Shown here in pieces: positions 62,329 to 64,000 of a stretch of DNA of 64,000 nt (the first letter of the stretch is position 1; each line of letters begins with the position of its first letter). A program made the translations under genes and the position numbers. The stretch spans positions 372,001-436,000 of the forward strand of contig NZ_JACHEB010000005.1 of NCBI RefSeq assembly GCF_014201335.1. Direction: 5' to 3'. Under the pieces are notes generated by a model. That model ran no database searches. It had not been told where the DNA came from and saw only the letters and a program-made list of their open reading frames with translations. Source of the DNA: Tunturiibacter gelidiferens (GTDB lineage: Bacteria; Acidobacteriota; Terriglobia; Terriglobales; Acidobacteriaceae).

Positions 62329-63405
62329 ATGACCGATGCGGTTTCAAGGAAGAGAAAATTCGGCCTGCGAGAGATTGCTTCTGCAGCGCAGGTAAGTATT
62401 TCCACCGTTTCCCGGGTTCTGAATGGGAGCCACACCGTTGATGCTGGCATCCGCAAAAGCGTGCTTGCGGCCGCGGCCGATCTTGATGTCGACTTTTCTC
62501 AGCGAAATAAAACCAAGGCTCTGGCAATTCTTCTCAGTAATCGGGTCAAGCACCACGCATTTCACTCCAGCGTCATTCTTGGAGCTGAGGCGATCTGTGC
62601 TTCGCATAACTGGGAACTGATCTTCCAATCGCTGAATTACCCGGCAAATGTCCCCGGTAAGGATCTCCACTTGCCGAACGTCGTTCAACGGCGCGACATT
62701 GTTCGTGGAGTGATTCTGGCGGGCACAAACTCCGCAAACCTTCTCGAGTTACTCACCTCAAAAGGTGTTCCTTTCGTGGTTTTCGGCAATAACTTGATGG
62801 AAGAGGTCGAACATTCCAATTACGACGTAGTCTTCTCGGATGATATTCAGGGTGGGTCGGATGCTACCCGCTATCTCATAAGCCTGGGGCACCGCCATAT
62901 CTGGTTCGTGGGCAATCTTCGTCTTCCCTGGTTCGCCCGGTGCTACGAGGGCTATCGGCGCGCAATGGAAGAAGCGCGCTTGCAGCCTCGCCACAGCACT
63001 ATCGATTCAGAAGACGAGACGGATATTGGCTATCTCGGGACAAAGTCATTATTAGCTAAAGGCGAACAGGTAACTGCTATCTTTGCGGGGAATGACCCAA
63101 CAGCACATGGTGTATATAAGGGGCTGCGCGATAGCGGCCTGGAGATTCCGGGCGACATCAGTGTGGTGGGTTGCGATGATACCGTTGGTTCCTGGTTGTA
63201 CCCCGCCTTGACGACGATCCGCGAGTTTCCTGAGCAGTTGGGCAAACAGATGGTGGAGTTGCTGCTGAACAGGATTGCCAATCCCGGTCAACACCGCCAG
63301 CAGGCAACTCTGCCCACCGAACTTATCAAGAGAGACTCATGCCGGGCGATTTCCGCTTCCGCAAATATTTCAGTAGTAGCCGCGTCACGCAAATCGAGGA
63401 GCTAG
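62329..63405 (+). CDS. LacI family transcriptional regulator
   Basis: A 358-residue repressor. The HTH is GLREIASAAQVSISTVSRVL (residues about 12-31) with NGSHTVDAGIRKSVLAAAAD as hinge-proximal helix. The sensor domain has ALAILLSNRVKHHAFHSSVI, VRGVILAGTNSANLLELL, FVVFGNNLMEEV, SLGHRHIWFVGNLRLPWFAR, AIFAGNDPTAHGVYKGLRDS and ISVVGCDDTVGSWLYPALTT. It is divergent from the Gfo/Idh/MocA operon and convergent with the NagB-like gene. It probably controls the amino-sugar set with the DeoR protein. Confidence 0.93.
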   Translation: MTDAVSRKRKFGLREIASAAQVSISTVSRVLNGSHTVDAGIRKSVLAAAADLDVDFSQRNKTKALAILLSNRVKHHAFHSSVILGAEAICASHNWELIFQSLNYPANVPGKDLHLPNVVQRRDIVRGVILAGTNSANLLELLTSKGVPFVVFGNNLMEEVEHSNYDVVFSDDIQGGSDATRYLISLGHRHIWFVGNLRLPWFARCYEGYRRAMEEARLQPRHSTIDSEDETDIGYLGTKSLLAKGEQVTAIFAGNDPTAHGVYKGLRDSGLEIPGDISVVGCDDTVGSWLYPALTTIREFPEQLGKQMVELLLNRIANPGQHRQQATLPTELIKRDSCRAISASANISVVAASRKSRS

Positions 63406-63475
63406 AACCTCGATCGGCGTGACTGCGAATAAGTTGAGAGCGGTGGAACAAGCCTGATTGTATTGTTCGCTGTTG

Positions 63476-64000
63476 TTATCGGGAGAAAAGTACGTCGTCC
63501 AGTTCGCTGGCCGATTCCAAGTCTAAATATATTGTCGCATCCGGATGAGTGCGGAGGATCGTGGCGGGGCACTCCGTGGAGATGGCTTCTTCCAAGGCGC
63601 GGCGCACAATCATTGCTTTGCGTAAACCAGGAACCGATACGATCAGCTTTGGGACGCGCAGCAGCGTTGGAATCGTAAGTGTTATCGCGTGGTCCGGAAC
63701 CTGCTCCACACTGGAAAACCATCCCTCTGCCATCTGCTGCTGGCGGCAGAGGGCGTCGAGCAGAACAATCTTGGCATCGAGAGGATCGGTGAAATCTGCC
63801 ACCGGGGGATCGTTGAAGGCAAGGTGGCCATTTTCTCCAATACCAAGAAAGCATACCTGCGGGTCGGCGAGCCGAAGCTTGGCGGCATAGTTCCGGCTTG
63901 TCTGCTCCGGATCCGGCGCGCTTCCATCAATTTCAAAAAACTCTTTCATGCTCACCTTGCCCGTCAATCTTTCGCGGAGATAGCGGCGGAAAGAGGCAGG
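63476..64000 (-). CDS. nagB: Glucosamine-6-phosphate deaminase (N-terminus outside window)
   Basis: The frame is open from the window edge at 64000 to the stop at 63476, about 174 residues; an internal TTG at 63967 is not the true start because in-frame coding (RRYLRERL) precedes it. GIGENGHLAFNDP is the diagnostic NagB phosphate/active-site motif with the catalytic His, and DALCRQQQMAEGWFSSVEQVPDHAITLTIPTLL matches the ring-opening loop region. The enzyme converts glucosamine-6-phosphate to fructose-6-phosphate and ammonia, the last step for GlcNAc or GalNAc-derived amino sugars. It is related to 6-phosphogluconolactonase, but the GENGH motif and the R-Q-Q region favour NagB. This agrees with nearby GH109 and AgaR-like genes. 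Confidence 0.85.
   Translation of the reverse strand, partial: PASFRRYLRERLTGKVSMKEFFEIDGSAPDPEQTSRNYAAKLRLADPQVCFLGIGENGHLAFNDPPVADFTDPLDAKIVLLDALCRQQQMAEGWFSSVEQVPDHAITLTIPTLLRVPKLIVSVPGLRKAMIVRRALEEAISTECPATILRTHPDATIYLDLESASELDDVLFSR

Overview
The window looks like a chromosomal segment of an acidobacterium of the Terriglobia (Granulicella/Edaphobacter/Terriglobus type). The reasons are two Oar-like TonB-dependent receptors with an N-terminal carboxypeptidase-regulatory domain, a class II (B12-dependent) ribonucleotide reductase, many Tat-exported Gfo/Idh/MocA proteins and glycosidases, a PEP-CTERM protein, and short palindromic GTCATCC...GAAG...GGAYC repeats that I recall from these genomes. 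No database was searched; all family names come from reading motifs.

Layout. Positions 1-6770 are core-like: very GC-rich with C-ending codons, holding a thioredoxin-like gene, a Dabb gene, an HNH nuclease, a GT39 membrane glycosyltransferase and nrdJ. Positions 6771-8127 hold no intact gene. They contain a 3' fragment of a tRNA-Ala-like gene and a decayed IS6-type transposase tail, and base composition changes here, so this is a candidate island edge. Positions 8128-12766 carry a DUF362 gene with a carbohydrate-binding-like partner, two lysine-rich small proteins, and a scar where a ParB N-terminus is joined to a truncated, frameshifted L-fuconate dehydratase, followed by an IclR regulator. 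Positions 12817-36932 form a glycan-utilisation block: SSS transporter, Oar-like receptor, GH95 fucosidase, GH36 alpha-galactosidase, SGNH hydrolase, a three-gene operon (clan GH-D glycosidase, Tat-exported phosphatase-like protein, unknown protein), LacI regulator, GH27 with carbohydrate-binding domains, an SDR remnant and a second Oar-like receptor. Positions 37477-42016 are a mixed stretch (acyltransferase, TonB-like protein, VOC, tautomerase, PEP-CTERM) with three copies of a second palindromic repeat.

Positions 42067-52155 form another sugar block: MFS and amidohydrolase operon divergent from a GH-D glycosidase, DeoR regulator, GatZ-like remnant, beta-helix protein and a second amidohydrolase. 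Positions 52210-64000 hold an IS481 remnant and then an amino-sugar block: DeoR regulator, NagX-like acetyltransferase, GH109 alpha-N-acetylgalactosaminidase, PQQ-like propeller protein, MFS transporter, Gfo/Idh/MocA protein, LacI regulator and glucosamine-6-phosphate deaminase.

How the parts fit. Receptors would import, and exported GH95, GH36, GH27, GH-D and GH109 enzymes would trim, fucose-, galactose- and N-acetylgalactosamine-containing glycans. IclR, LacI and DeoR regulators each sit beside a set. The strongest new signal is a 14-bp operator (TGTAACCGGATNCA) placed 11 bp after the -10 box of two promoters 14 kb apart: the first Oar-like receptor and the GH-D/phosphatase-like operon beside the LacI gene. 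This suggests one LacI regulon without SusC/SusD. A perfect 16-bp inverted repeat near 45110 is a likely DeoR operator. Several decayed catabolic genes (FucD, SDR, GatZ-like) indicate that the island is still being remodelled.
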